A program made the position numbers and the translations under genes. This document shows, in pieces, positions 47,242 to 58,234 of a stretch of DNA of 64,000 nt; the first letter of the stretch is position 1; every line of letters starts with the position of its first letter. Source of the DNA: Plantago major. Its lineage: Eukaryota > Streptophyta > Magnoliopsida > Lamiales > Plantaginaceae. The notes beneath the pieces were generated by a model. That model saw only the letters and a program-made list of their open reading frames with translations. It was not told where the DNA came from and made no database searches. The stretch spans positions 88,936,877-89,000,876 of the forward strand of contig CM048840.1 of NCBI GenBank assembly GCA_026545765.1, read 5' to 3'.

Positions 47242-50187
47242 CTAGGTTGAGACCGAGAGGGGCCCCCCGTATCCTTCTCCGGAGGCGCTTGACCTTGCTT
47301 GGGCTAACCTCCGTTCTCTCCGAGCCTCAACCTCTTTCAGGAAGGCCGGACACTCCTCCATCAAGTCAAGGTTGCGGTCAAAGCCTTGGACAGGCCCGGG
47401 CAGAGTCAGCCAGTCTCGGTTGTGCTCCAAGTGATCCTCCAAAGGAACGAAGACACTGGACATAAGCACCCGAGGGACGAAGGATGGGAGATACGGACCG
47501 CCATGGTTGTACTTCTTGCCCTCCGACTCGTCGCAGACCAGCTCCACAAATTCACATTTAAGCAGGTCTTCGTCCAAGACACCCTCCGGAGCAAAGTCCG
47601 AGCCATCTCCATTTTTAAAGGCGGACACCCCCTCAGCCTCCAAGTCGCAGTCATTCGGAATCCAACCCTTCCTCCGGCACTGCTCCACAGCTGCATCAAA
47701 CCCATCTTGACGGGCCTCATCATATTTCGACTCGAGCAAAAACTTGTAGGAGTCCGAATCAAGGAAATCTTGGACAACCCTTGCCCGGACTCCCCGAAGC
47801 TCCTTCAGCATCTTATCCTTCAAAGTCCTAGAGACGGCCACGAAATCGTCCAAACTATCTTGGTGCACTTTCAAGTCAGCCTCCAAAGACCGAATGGCAC
47901 TTTTCATCTTGGCCGTCTCCGACTCGGCCTCTTGTTTCGCAGCTATGGCCTTCTTCAGGCGCTCCGAAGTGCTGTTTAACCGGGACGCTTCAATCGCCCG
48001 GGCAGCCTCAGCCATGGCTAAATCCTCTTCCAGGGTAGCCCTCCGAGCAGCTACCAAGGAGCATGCTTCAACAGCAGCAGCAAGCTAAAAACAAAAAGCA
48101 AAACATCGGAAGTATTAGATACCTCCGAACCACAAGAAGATGTAAAACCAATGGAAAACTTAAACTCACTTTGCGTTGAGCGGCAGTTAACTCCGAAATC
48201 CGCTCCAACTCCGAAGCGGCAACCAACCGAGCAACTTCAGCATCCGAATCCAGCTCGGGCGCCTCACTCACCTTTCCCTTGCCTTTCTTGGCGGGAGGAT
48301 TCGGACCTTCGGAGGAGCGCGGCCGCAGCCGCTTGCTGCAGGAGGATCTCGGACACGGATCTTGGAGGCTTTTGAGCCCTTAGAGCCGACCACCTTACCC
48401 TTGTCCGGAGTAGGGATAGTTTGGGCCTCTTCGCCAGAATGACTCTCGAGACTCCTCCACACGGAACACTGAAGCATTTCTTGGCTCGTTCATCGGTGGA
48501 AGTCTTGATAATGGGTCCGAGAACCTCTCGCTAACTCCTTCCATTGCAGCTGCTTTGTCGACGCTTCAACTCCCGCATGGTCGACATCGTATACTCGAAC
48601 CAGAAAGCTGCACATCCGAATCACAATAAGTTACAAGATACAAAAGAATCTACAAATAGTAATCATATAGTCGACAAACAGACAACCGACGGACAACCAA
48701 CTGAGGTAGAGAGGAACCACTTACTCAAATCCTCCATGTTGTCACAAAACTTGGCTCGGACAAGCCGCCAAGAAAGCGGTGACATATCGGACCTCGGAAG
48801 AAGTACTTCTCGGCTCTTGACTCGATGGAACGCTTGCATCCACAAGGGGATGTTCCGTGCCGGTGGCTTCCAATCTGGCAGTTTGCCTCGGAAGATCTTC
48901 TTCCCGAAATGCCACGTGGGCCTCTCCGCTTCGGATTGCCCGGGCTTCAAAGCCGGACGGACAAAAATGTACCTCTTGAACCATTGGATTCCCAACGAGG
49001 ACAAGGGATCAACAAAAAATGTGTACGCCTGGCGACATACGAACGTATAGAACCATGTGTTCCTATTACTAACACTAATGTTGAATAATTTACGGAAATT
49101 ATCGAAGGTGAGCGGGATGCCTTTATATTTACATAGCACTCCGAAGCACATCAAATTTCCGAGGGAGTTGGGGATGATCTGGTGCGGACTCAAACCAATG
49201 CTGTTCAAAATCTCCAGAAACTCGGACGATACTGGTAGCCGCCACCCGCAATGGAGACTTATCTCATAGACCGACATGTAGCCCGGAGGCGGATTATAAA
49301 AAGCATGAGATTCGTCCGGGATGAGAATGTGGGATCTCATATCTTCTCCGGAGCTCATCCACTTCATCGGCTCGGATGGTTGAGGCACAAGTAGGCAGAG
49401 TACCATCTTCATTCATCTCGCCCTCCGGATCGGGGTGAGTGACCTGGTCTCTAGACCGAGGGAACTTCACTTAGAAAACGTCCTCACCCTTTCTTAGCCT
49501 CTCCGGACGCCCTTCCTCAGCCACCTGCCGACTCGGCCCTGCTTGCCCAGAAGTTTCCACACGGAGCACATTAGCGGATGGCTCTGCACCTTCTTCCTCC
49601 TCGGAACCAGAATCTTCGCCCCGCACACCTTCTTCTGCCTCATCTTCCTCGGATGAGGACGCTAACTCTACAACAGTCCGAAGAGGCGCAGCGACTTGCA
49701 CACGGTCTTCTTCACCTTCTTCAAATGCACCTAAGCTAGGAAGTTCCTCCGAAGTATCATGCACTTCCTCGATAGTTGGCGCCTGCGGATCCGGAACGAA
49801 CGGGACTCGATTAGGATTACTCCTAAAATTATAACCAAGGTTGCGAATTAAAGATTGGATCTCTACCGGAAGTTCGGATTCTTGGCCAGCCCGACCCGGG
49901 CGACGAGTTCCTACAACTCGCGAACTTGTTTCTTGAGCCGCTACAATAACCTGCACATGGGACACTCGCAGGTAATCCTGACGCCTCTGAGGACCTGGAT
50001 CCGGAACAACTAACCGAAGTAAGGAAGTTACCTCGAGCTCTTCCAAGCTCGGATGGGACGCTTGTTCCACCTCCAGCACTTCGTCATCATCCACAATCTC
50101 AATCTCCTCGGAGCTATCGGTTAAGGATATCGCCTCGGAGTCATATCCCTCAGCCTCGGATCGATTTTGGCTATCACTCTCGGACAT
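47242..50187 (-). pseudogene. Antisense intron-containing gene in Gypsy B (Transposase_28-like, coiled coil)
   Basis: The minus-strand ATG is at 50187 (MSESDSQNRSEAEGYDSE). Region 50187-49471 is a very acidic Ser/Glu-rich N-terminus. Region 49412-48725 contains NPPPGYMSVYEISLHCGWRL, ILNSIGLSPHQI and LFNISVSNRNTWFYTF, the pattern of the plant domain called Transposase_28 or putative gypsy-type transposon domain. Region 48477-47242 is a Lys-rich linker and long coiled coil (AAQRK joined to LAAAVEACSL), then an acidic tail. Two introns fit: 48608-48724 (GTAAGT..TGCAG) and 48085-48169 (GTGAGT..TTTTAG, phase 0). Frame changes near 49450, 49350, 48540 and 48310 show decay. Function is unknown; extra antisense ORFs are known in Tat-lineage elements. 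Confidence 0.75.
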
Positions 50188-50609
50188 CCTAGGGAAAGGA
50201 GAAAGCAATACCGTAAGCTTTAAGATGGCAGTCCGAGAGGTCGTTTATGTATATTAAAGTGGCCAATTCAAAGCCAAAACTAGCGGCTTTACTCGGCAGC
50301 TTAGTTCGAGTCGATTACGCTTATTCGGTGTTAGTCAACATCAAGTACTTATTGGTTATCAACTATACTACACATCATAAGCATACATCCGAGTAACTTG
50401 AAGATGAAAGACAACAGAGATAATTTAATCATAAGACGAGACAAGTAAACTTACTTGGACTCGGATGATTAGATAGAAGTGACTTGACTCATGCAGGATC
50501 ACGCTTGAACCGCGCTTCGTTGCTCGGATTACTGGTAGTTGCTTCGGATGTACTCGGAATGCAAAAATTATCTCTCTAAACGATGAGAAATGAACCGGCC
50601 AACCCCCTC

Positions 50610-50617
50610 TATTTATA
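50610..50617 (-). promoter_or_regulatory. TATA box for the antisense gene of Gypsy B
   Basis: The minus strand reads CTCTATAAATAGAGGG about 420 bp upstream of the ATG at 50187, with a leader between. A GTAAGT at about 50452 on that strand could be a leader intron donor. The surrounding CCCTCTA..TAGAGGG is itself an inverted repeat. Confidence 0.6.
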
Positions 50618-51242
50618 GAGGGCCATATTGGGAACTCCAACCGTCGCGATTTTTCGGATTTAATCTCCACCGTCGATCAAAAACCATCCAACGGTATAGT
50701 ACAATTATACCAAGTGAAATGACGAATGGGTACAACAAATTTACCTCTTGGATAGATGAATACAACAACTCTCCTTCTCTCGGGCGGCAGACAACACGAA
50801 AGCTCCGGAGTATCATCTTCTCGGATGCCTAGCGGCTTGCCAGTCCAATATAACTTGTCCACACAAGGAACCTCGTATACTCGAGCGATTCTCCTTAGGA
50901 CCTTCCCACGACCACAGAGGTTGGTTCGGACGGAACACGCACCTATGGTCCGCCACCGTAGCTCATCAAAGGTACACTACCAATGTTCGGAGCCTAAGAC
51001 TTAGTCTCCGTTACAAATACCCTTTTTTCTTTTTTCTTCACTTCGTTGCCCTTCAGACCCAATCCCTCGGATGGCGACGATGTTTTAGAAAAAGAAAACG
51101 GGGAGAGACTAAGTCAATGGCCACAATCTGAGTACACCTTTTTCAACGAGATCAAAGCGGATTGGGTGAAGAACGGATTCTTTCCCTCAAAACAGCTTCC
51201 CAAACCAATAGTTCCACAACTATCTTCTACTAAGATACTTGG

Positions 51243-51258
51243 AAACTAGGGGGACATA
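51243..51258 (+). other. Polypurine tract of Gypsy B
   Basis: AAACTAGGGGGACATA directly precedes the 3' LTR. The G-run is the likely plus-strand primer. Confidence 0.6.
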
Positions 51259-52224
51259 TGTTGATACGGAAATATGTCCAATCCGTCATAAAGGACCTAG
51301 AAACGAATCCTAAGGCGTCCCAAGTCATCCAAAAGGATCCGAGGCACTTTGGTCCGAGCCAACGGTCCGATCCGGGCAGACCATTCATGGTCCGACCCAC
51401 CCTAAAAGAAAGGGACAAAGGATTTGGACCTGCAAGGCCCGATCCGGAACCATAGGTCCGACCCACCTTGGTCCGAGCCTCCCTGGGAAAGGAGCATAGT
51501 GCTAAGTCAGTACCTTCTCCGACCCAAGGACTCCGATACGGATGTCAACTCGGATCCAGCGTGACCATCTCATAAAGCTACCAAGCAAGTGGGCACCAAA
51601 GAGTGAGATGTCCGAACCCAGGAGCTCCGAATCGGAAGAGTTGGACAGGCAGGAGAACTTCCTCGGTGTGACAGTCTTGTCCGGATCGTGCATCCGGACC
51701 AACCTCCGAACACAGGATCCGGCGGACCATCACATCCTCAAGAACTCTCCCAATAATGACCAAACTACCCCTAAAGCCCAAGATGGCATGGGCTAAAGCT
51801 TCATTGTTGGGCTATGGGCCTCATGTTAGCATTGGTGGCTCTATCCTGGCCGTACACATGGCGCAATCCTAGCAAGGCCTTCCATTTTGATGATAGTCTA
51901 TAAATAAGGCACACATCCCAACAAGTAAGTCACTGAACTTCACTTCGAACAAGTCATCTCGCTAGTCACATCACGACCCCAATCCCAAATATTGTACAGA
52001 GTTGATCCTCAGTCACTCTCGAGTAAAGTCTCATCCCGGTTTGACACTTAGCAAACCGGGCACTAACCCCCCCCCCCTCCCCCCCTCAAGTGTGCAGGTC
52101 CTTACCGGAGTAGTTGGTCACTAGTTCTTACGCCTCGGTCCTCACCTAGCAAGGAGCCTCTTACCTTGGCACCCATTGGAAGAGTTAAATAAATCTAAGT
52201 AGTTGGGGAGTTAAACCCTCAACA
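51259..52224 (+). repeat. 3' LTR of Gypsy element B
   Basis: 966 bp. It is the same as the 5' LTR apart from scattered substitutions, an indel-rich patch at 51665-51735, and an expanded C-run at 52067-52085. Hairpin at 52036-52059 and TATA box at 51899-51906. Confidence 0.92.
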
Positions 52225-52229
52225 AGTAT

Positions 52230-53328
52230 CATGTTTTGTAGGAATTTTGTTCTTGGCATGAATTTTGAGGTGTTTTTATGTGTTACAACCTTGCACAAGG
52301 TTCTTGGCTTAGACTTGAAGCTAGTACTAGGAGCACTTCTAGGCTTCAGGTTCGCATGGAAGTTTAGAGTGGCAAATAAAAAATGGGAAGAAGCAAGAAT
52401 CATGAAAATGAAGCATTGTCGGAGCAGCGCCAAGCTCTCTTTTCTTGGTCTTTGTTTCGTTTTGTCTTCTTTATCGCATGTTTAGTCACATTTTTCCTTT
52501 CAATCATCCTTTGACTCAAATACACCTAAAGAGAGGTGTTTTTCCAACAAAAATGATGAACATAAAATAAGTAGCAAAACTTGATAAAACATTAGAATGC
52601 AGATTCTAAATGATACTCCCTTCATTTCAGAAAAAGTCTTACATTTTACTATTCTGCGGTCAACTGTCTCCGCGTTTGACCACAATTTATTCTTAAACGT
52701 TATTAATAAATAAATTATTAAAATTATATAATGAAAACTTAGTAATTAAATTTTTATTATATGATTTTATTACATTATTTACTATTATCGTTTATGAGTA
52801 GTCTGTGGTCAAACTTGAAGACAGTTGACCGATTAAAGTCAAAATGTAACAATTTTTCTGAAATGGAGGGAGTAATATAAACAGGTTAATAAGGACCTAA
52901 AATGATGAAACTTTTTTGCATCATCATCTATCTCTATTCTCGGCTCTGTGAGACTGTGACTGAGTCCAAGGATAAATTACATGATTGGTGAGGTGGGATT
53001 CTTGTACCACAACTTTGTTTGTAGGTAGTCTTAACCGCCCCTCATTTTAAGAGAACGTTTCCTTGGAAAACTTTACTACTCGGTACCTCGTTCATAAAAC
53101 CGTTTAAGATTGTTAGTTAAATGGGTAGTACTAATTTCTAATAACCAAGAACAAATTTAATGAATTTTAAAATATTGAAGAATTATTTATTTTCATGTTT
53201 TAAAGAAGCTCCCTGATGAAGTTGAAGTCTATGGATTGATTAGAAATGGACGCAATATAATCATGGCAAGGAACTCTTATTCCATGATATGATTTTATTT
53301 TTATGAGTTAAAAGTTATTGGATGGAAC
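52230..53328 (+). repeat. Segment B, middle part (paralogue of 29781-30600)
   Basis: Matches segment A from TGTAGGAATTTTGTTCTTGG to ATTCCATGATATGATTTTAT. Differences include a Stowaway MITE at 52616-52872, absent from A at the corresponding AGATTCTAAATGATA (about 30150). It ends where the foldback element starts. Confidence 0.88.
52616..52872. mobile_element. Stowaway-type MITE
   Basis: The ends CTCCCTTCATTTCAGAAAAA and TTTTTCTGAAATGGAGGGAG are inverted repeats flanked by TA (52614-52615 and 52873-52874). Segment A lacks it, reading AAATGATAACATAAAC. Same family as 10956-11195. Confidence 0.92.
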
Positions 53329-53523
53329 GTTTTTACAATAAAGAACCGGTCAGAAACACTACAAAACTGGTCAGTAGTTTTTATATAAATACCCCAAATA
53401 AACAACATAATCTATCAAAAAAAATCATACAACTCAACCATCTTTCTCTCTCTAAAAAAAACAGTAAGATAAACATTCATACCCACACACACTCTCTCTC
53501 TATCCAACACTACACCATCAGAA

Positions 53524-54897
53524 ATGGCGTTTGCAAAGGTAGATTTGGACGGAGACAATTTGTATGATCGGAGCTGGTGGCTTTATCGGCTCTTATCTCT
53601 GCGAGAAGCTTTGGGCATCAACATTATGAACGATTCTCGCCTCGAAGGACTCATTCGCATGGCAGATATGGTAATTTACATTTCTAGCTCATCTTCTTCA
53701 ATTGTCTGATTCCTTATAGCTAGTGCTCGCTTGCTTCTTAGACCTTCAATTGTCTGATTTTCGTTGCTGCTAATGCTTTGAATATTGAATAATTTATTGA
53801 TGCTCTTCCAGTAGTAAATTACATGTTATTTATGCCCTTTCCACAAAGATGGAACCAAATGTAGTAATCTTCTATTTTCTCCCTTGTTTGACGACATACT
53901 AGTGTTTACTTGCTCAATGTAGTAGTGTAAATGTAATGTTGCTAGATTTTGGCTTTTGTTTAATTTGGTTTGACTTTTGCTGATTGAGGTCAAGTACTAT
54001 TCTAAAAATAACAAGCGTCTCATTCATTTCTCCACATGTGAGGTCTATGAGAAGACCATTGGTTACTTTTTAAGAGATTGGTGTTATGTTGAATGTTTCT
54101 GTATGTTATTGTTTTAGCGCATATGTTATAGTTTTAAGATTTATTATTGTAGTTTTAAGCAGCAACGTTAGTGTTTTTAGACTCTGGTGAAATATATATG
54201 ATTTGATTTTTTGCAAATGCTTTGTTATAGTTTTACGAGGCATTGTTATAGTTTTAAGAGGCACTGTTATAGTTTTAAGCATCAATGTTACTGTTTTTAG
54301 CTTGTGTTGCATATTCGTGCTTTGTTATAATTTTAAGAGGCATTGATATAGTTTTAAAATGCACTGTTATGGTTTTAAGCATTAATGTTACTATATTTAG
54401 CTTATGTTGAATATTTCTGCATGTTATTATTTTTAGCGCATGTGTTATAGTTTTAAGACATATTGTTGTAATTTTAGGCATCAACGTTAGTGTTTTAGCT
54501 TCTGAGAAATATTTATGGTTTGATTTTTTGTAAATGTTTTGTTATAGTTTTAATAGGCACTGTTATGGTTTTATGTATTAATGTTACTATTTTTAGCTTG
54601 TGTTGCATGTTCCTACTTTGTTATAGTTTTAAGATGCACTGTAATGGTTTTAAGCATCAATGTTACTGTTTTTAACTTGTGTTGCATGTTCCTTCTTTGT
54701 TTTTAAGCACCAATGTGATAGTTTTTATGAGAGCATGTTATGGTTTTAACACAGTTACTCAATGTTGTAAGCAGGTGCTGATAATGACCGAGTTTGATGA
54801 TAGATCTCTCGAAGGTGTCACTCCAATATTGAAGCAACAAGCACAAGCAACAAAAGGCAGGAAGCCGAAGTTCTTCGGAAAAAAAAGTCAATTTTAA
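53524..54897 (+). CDS. Hypothetical 89-residue protein in the left arm of the foldback element, two exons
   Basis: Exon 1 (53524-53670) starts MAFAKVDLDGDNLYDRSWW after a TATA box (TATATAAATA near 53382) and a pyrimidine-rich leader. Exon 2 (54775-54897) follows an acceptor TAAGCAG and encodes LIMTEFDDRSLEGVTPIL, KQQAQATKGRKPKFF and ends KKSQF. Phases match (0/0). The 1.1-kb intron is filled with GTTATAGTTTTAAG-type repeats. The right arm has a mirrored, diverged exon 2 (56090-56215 minus: EFDDMSLKGVTVVLKQQAQAS), but a different first exon. The protein family is not recognised. It may be a captured host gene fragment or an element gene. Confidence 0.45.
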
Positions 54898-57010
54898 CAA
54901 CTCAGTTTGCATTTGCATAAAAAAAACACCGAATGAATGTTTATTGTAATTTTTTTTCATATGAGAATAGGTGTTTAAAAACCTTTGGATGACTGAATGT
55001 TTGAAGTAGCTTATTTTAAGCATGTTTATTGATGTTTTAATGGCATCATTGAGACTTTTAGACTTGTTTAATGGTGGTTTCATGATATTAGATTGTCACT
55101 TAAAACTATAACAAGTCATCTTTAAAACTATCATGTAGCTCATTAAAACCATCACACCATCTCTTAAAAAATTAACAAAAGCGGTTAAAACTATAATTGA
55201 ATCATATAATATTGATGCATTAAAACCATCACATCATCTCTTAAAACATTAACAAAATACGTTAAAATGGTAACTTAAACTTATAGTGCGCCAACTTAAA
55301 AACCATAACATAATCTATTAAAATCATAACGAAAAGTGTGTGTCTCGACGGTTTTTAAGAAACTCGGCCGGTCAGACCGCTAAAACCCAAAAACCGCAAA
55401 AAACCTTGACTTTCCTATTTTTTAGGAAAATCTTACATTTTCCAAGACTTTGGCAAATTTTGAAATATAATTAGCCAAACTCAATTGGAAAATGTAAGAT
55501 TTTCCTAAAAGATGAGAAAATCAAGGTTTTTTTTTGTGGTTTTTGCGATTTTTGAGTTATAACGGTCTGACCGGCCGAGTTTATTAAAAAACCGCCGAGA
55601 CACACTTTTTTCGTTATGTTTTTAATAGATCATGTTATGGTTTTAAGTTGTTAGCATTAAAAGTTTCAGTTACATTTTTAACACATTTTGTTAATGTTTT
55701 AAAAGATGATGTGATGGTTTTAATGCGTCCGTATTGTATGTTTCAATTATAATTTTATCCTCTTTCGTTAATTTTTTAAGAGATGATGTGATGGTTGTAA
55801 CTTTTAAGGACCTACATGATAATCTTAAGATGGCTTGTTATAGTTTTAAATTACAATCTAATATCAATAATCCACTATTATTAAACAAGTCTAAAAGTTT
55901 CAGGGATGCCATTAAAACATCAATAAACAACTTAAAATAAGGCACTTGAACCATTCTGTCATTACAATATAGAAACATGTAGTCATCCAGAGGTTTTAAA
56001 ATCTATTCTCATAGGAAAAAAGGTACATTAAACGTGTCGGTGTTTTTTGATGCAAATGCAAACTAAGTTATTAAAATCGGTTTTTTCCGATTAAACTCGT
56101 CGGTGAAATTTGTTTTCCTGCCGCTTGATGCTTGTGCTTGTTGCTTCAACACTACAGTGACACCTTTGAGAGACATATCATCAAACTCGATGATCATCAA
56201 CACCTGCTTAAAACATTCAGTAACTGGGTTAAAACCATAACAACTCTCATCAAAACTATCACATTGGTGCTTAAAAATAAAGAAGGAACATACAACACAA
56301 GCTAAAAACAGTAACATTGATTTTTAAAACCATAGCGGTTCATCTTAAAACTATGACAAAGTAGGAACATGCAATACAAATTAAAAACAGTAACACTGAT
56401 AAATAAACTATCACAATGCCTCTTAAAACTATAACAAAACATTTGTAAAAAACTAAATCATAAATATTTCTCATAAGCTAAAACACTAACATTGATGATT
56501 AAAACTACAACAATAGATCTTAAAACTATTACATATTCGCAAAAAACAATAACATGCATAAATATTTAACATAAGCTAAATATAGTAACATTAATGCTTA
56601 AAACCATATCAGTGCATCTTAAAGCTATAAGAATGCATCTTAAAACGATAACAAGCACGGACATGCAACACAAGCTAAAAACAGTCAAATTGATGATTAA
56701 AACCATAACAATGCATTTTAAAACTATAACAATGCATCTTAAAACAATAACAAAGCATTTGCAAAAATAAATCATAAATATTTCACCAGAGGGTAAAAAC
56801 AATAACGTTGCTGCTTAAAATTACAATATTAGGTCTTGAAACTATAACATATGCACTAAAACAATAATGTTGCTGCATAAAATTACAATAATAGGTCTTT
56901 TGAAACTATAACATATGCGCTAAAACAATAACAGACTGAAACATTCAACAACAAGCTAAAACCGTAACAATGATGCTTACAACTATGACACCAACTCTTA
57001 AAACCATAAC
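54080..57010. repeat. Dispersed GTTATAGTTTTAAG / CTTAAAACTATAAC repeats within the foldback arms
   Basis: Dozens of copies are in plus orientation from 54120 to 54760 and mostly in the complementary orientation from 55090 to 57010. They are interleaved with TTACTGTTTTTAGCTTGTG phrases and are degenerate and AT-rich. The change of orientation around the centre is what makes the whole palindromic. Confidence 0.85.
55340..55610. repeat. Core palindrome of the foldback element
   Basis: GTGTGTCTCGACGG..CTCGGCCGGTCAGACCG..GGAAAATCTTACATTTTCCA on the left is mirrored by TGGAAAATGTAAGATTTTCC..CGGTCTGACCGGCCGAG..CCGCCGAGACACAC on the right. The centre is at 55445-55485, itself with TTTGGC/GCCAAA ends. 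Confidence 0.92.
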
Positions 57011-57124
57011 AAAACACCAGATAACATGATTCGATTTTCACTGTACGAATTTTCAGATCTGAAACTAGATCTGGTTTCAGATCTGAAAATATCATAACGT
57101 AAAATCAACGAAAATCGAAAAATA

Positions 57125-57266
57125 AAAGGTCAAGTTTCACTTCCAAATGAGATTTTAACGAAAAAAGCGAGATGAATTTGTAGATTTGAACCTTTTAGCA
57201 ACTATATCTGAAAATCCAGTGGAAATCCGGCAAGATCCGGCAGAAATCCGGCGAAACGGCGCGTGT

Positions 57267-57304
<38 letters not shown>

Positions 57305-57421
57305 TTGAACGGAACGATTTGATTGCCGCCGTGTTGGAGCACCATAATTTTCGACGGAGGATATGATTCCGGCGATGATTCCGGCGAAGGATATGAAGAG
57401 AGGGGTGGATGTTTCTCTCAC
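57125..57421 (-). other. Unmatched first-exon-like segment in the right arm
   Basis: On the minus strand an ATG at 57421 follows the arm's leader and encodes MRETSTPLFISFAGIIAGII then a Ser/Leu tract from a (GA)n microsatellite (57273-57302). It replaces the exon 1 seen in the left arm, so the two arms carry different inserts at the same place. No family is recognised. Confidence 0.3.
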
Positions 57422-57609
57422 TAGAGCTCTTGTAGAGAGAGAAAGATAGTTGAGTTTTGTGATTTTTGTGAGAGTGTATTGTTTATTTGAGTATTTATAT
57501 CAAAAGCTACTAACCGGTTTGTAATATTTTTGACCGGTTCTCTATTGTATAAACCGAATTTTTCTAATCTATAAAAAAATCTTCTCTTTTACTATACTTA
57601 CTCAATTAA

Positions 57610-57757
57610 TTATTGGGGTAGGCATATATTTTTAAGTCTTGGTGTAGAAAAACTAATTGTCTAAGCTATCCAGTAGGTTATTAAGTCGTTGGTAGCCTGT
57701 GTTAGATAGTTAGTATTTGATAAGCTAGTATATTTGATGGAGGTGTTTAGTAAATTA
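57610..57757 (+). repeat. Segment B, right part (paralogue of 30620-30760 and 36199-36219)
   Basis: Matches GGTGTAGAAAAACTAATTG to GATGGAGGTGTTTAGTAAAT in segment A, and shows the empty site for the Mutator-like MITE. Homology ends at TTATTTAG. Confidence 0.88.
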
Positions 57758-58234
57758 TTTAGGTGACCGCAGAACATTGATTCTGTCATATTCGAATCTG
57801 TTTTGCTTGTTCTTCAATTTCGGCTTCGTAACTTCGTTTCCTCGAAAAGTGGAATTTTACAAAGTTGTGGCATTTTCAATTATCTTCGCATCGGTTGGTC
57901 ACATGCCATGTTTCGACATCTCGAACTCCGTGTACGGGCAAATCAACGTATTTGTTTATTCTTCTTGATTTCACACAAATATGACGTTTTGGCACCGAAA
58001 ATCGTGTAATTCCTCAAAAACGCAATCATGCCCTACAAAATACACAAGAAGTTGGTAATTGGCTAATATGATATAAATATTGAATCTTGGGCAAAAAACG
58101 AGGGTCTAAAAGTAGGTAAAATTGCACTTTTCGTTGTCACATCAGTATTACATCTATAACCATATCCAAACACACAGCCAAGTTCGAGAGCGACATGTAC
58201 CTATGGTTCGACCAGTTCGGTTGGCAAAGAAGTG
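57758..58234. other. Intergenic, no gene recognised
   Basis: AT-rich DNA with short ORFs (57777-58009) lacking motifs. Confidence 0.4.

Larger units (their letters stand above)
37761..52224 (+). mobile_element. Complete Gypsy LTR retrotransposon B, 14.5 kb, with antisense gene
   Basis: LTRs at 37761-38721 and 51259-52224 begin TGTTGATACGG and end CCCTCAACA. The target duplication AGTAT is at 37756-37760 and 52225-52229. Segment A (29780) provides the empty site. Order is primer site, gag, protease, RT, RNase H and integrase. After these comes a 6.4-kb 3' region holding a large antisense gene, then a polypurine tract and the 3' LTR. Great length and an extra ORF before the 3' LTR, often antisense, are known in the Tat lineage of plant Ty3/Gypsy elements, so this assignment is likely but not proven. 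Confidence 0.93.
53329..57554. mobile_element. Foldback (long-arm palindromic) DNA element, 4.2 kb
   Basis: The left arm (53329-55444) and right arm (55486-57554) are inverted copies with a 41-bp centre. Outer ends are TTTTTACAATAAAGAACCGG and, in complement, TTTATACAATAGAGAACCGG. Both are followed by a TATATAAATA/GATATAAATA box, AAATAAAC and CAACTATCTTTCTCTC-type leader. The inner arms share a coding exon and the centre-flanking block CTCGGCCGGTCAGACCG. The arms differ at 53470-53720 versus 57150-57430. Long inverted arms suggest a Mutator-like or foldback origin. Segment A lacks it, but no clean target duplication was found, and the boundaries are good to a few bases only. Confidence 0.78.

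Noticed and set aside
47386-47979. 197-residue plus-strand ORF
   Set aside because: Antisense shadow of the coiled-coil exon of the antisense gene, which has the recognisable composition and splice sites.
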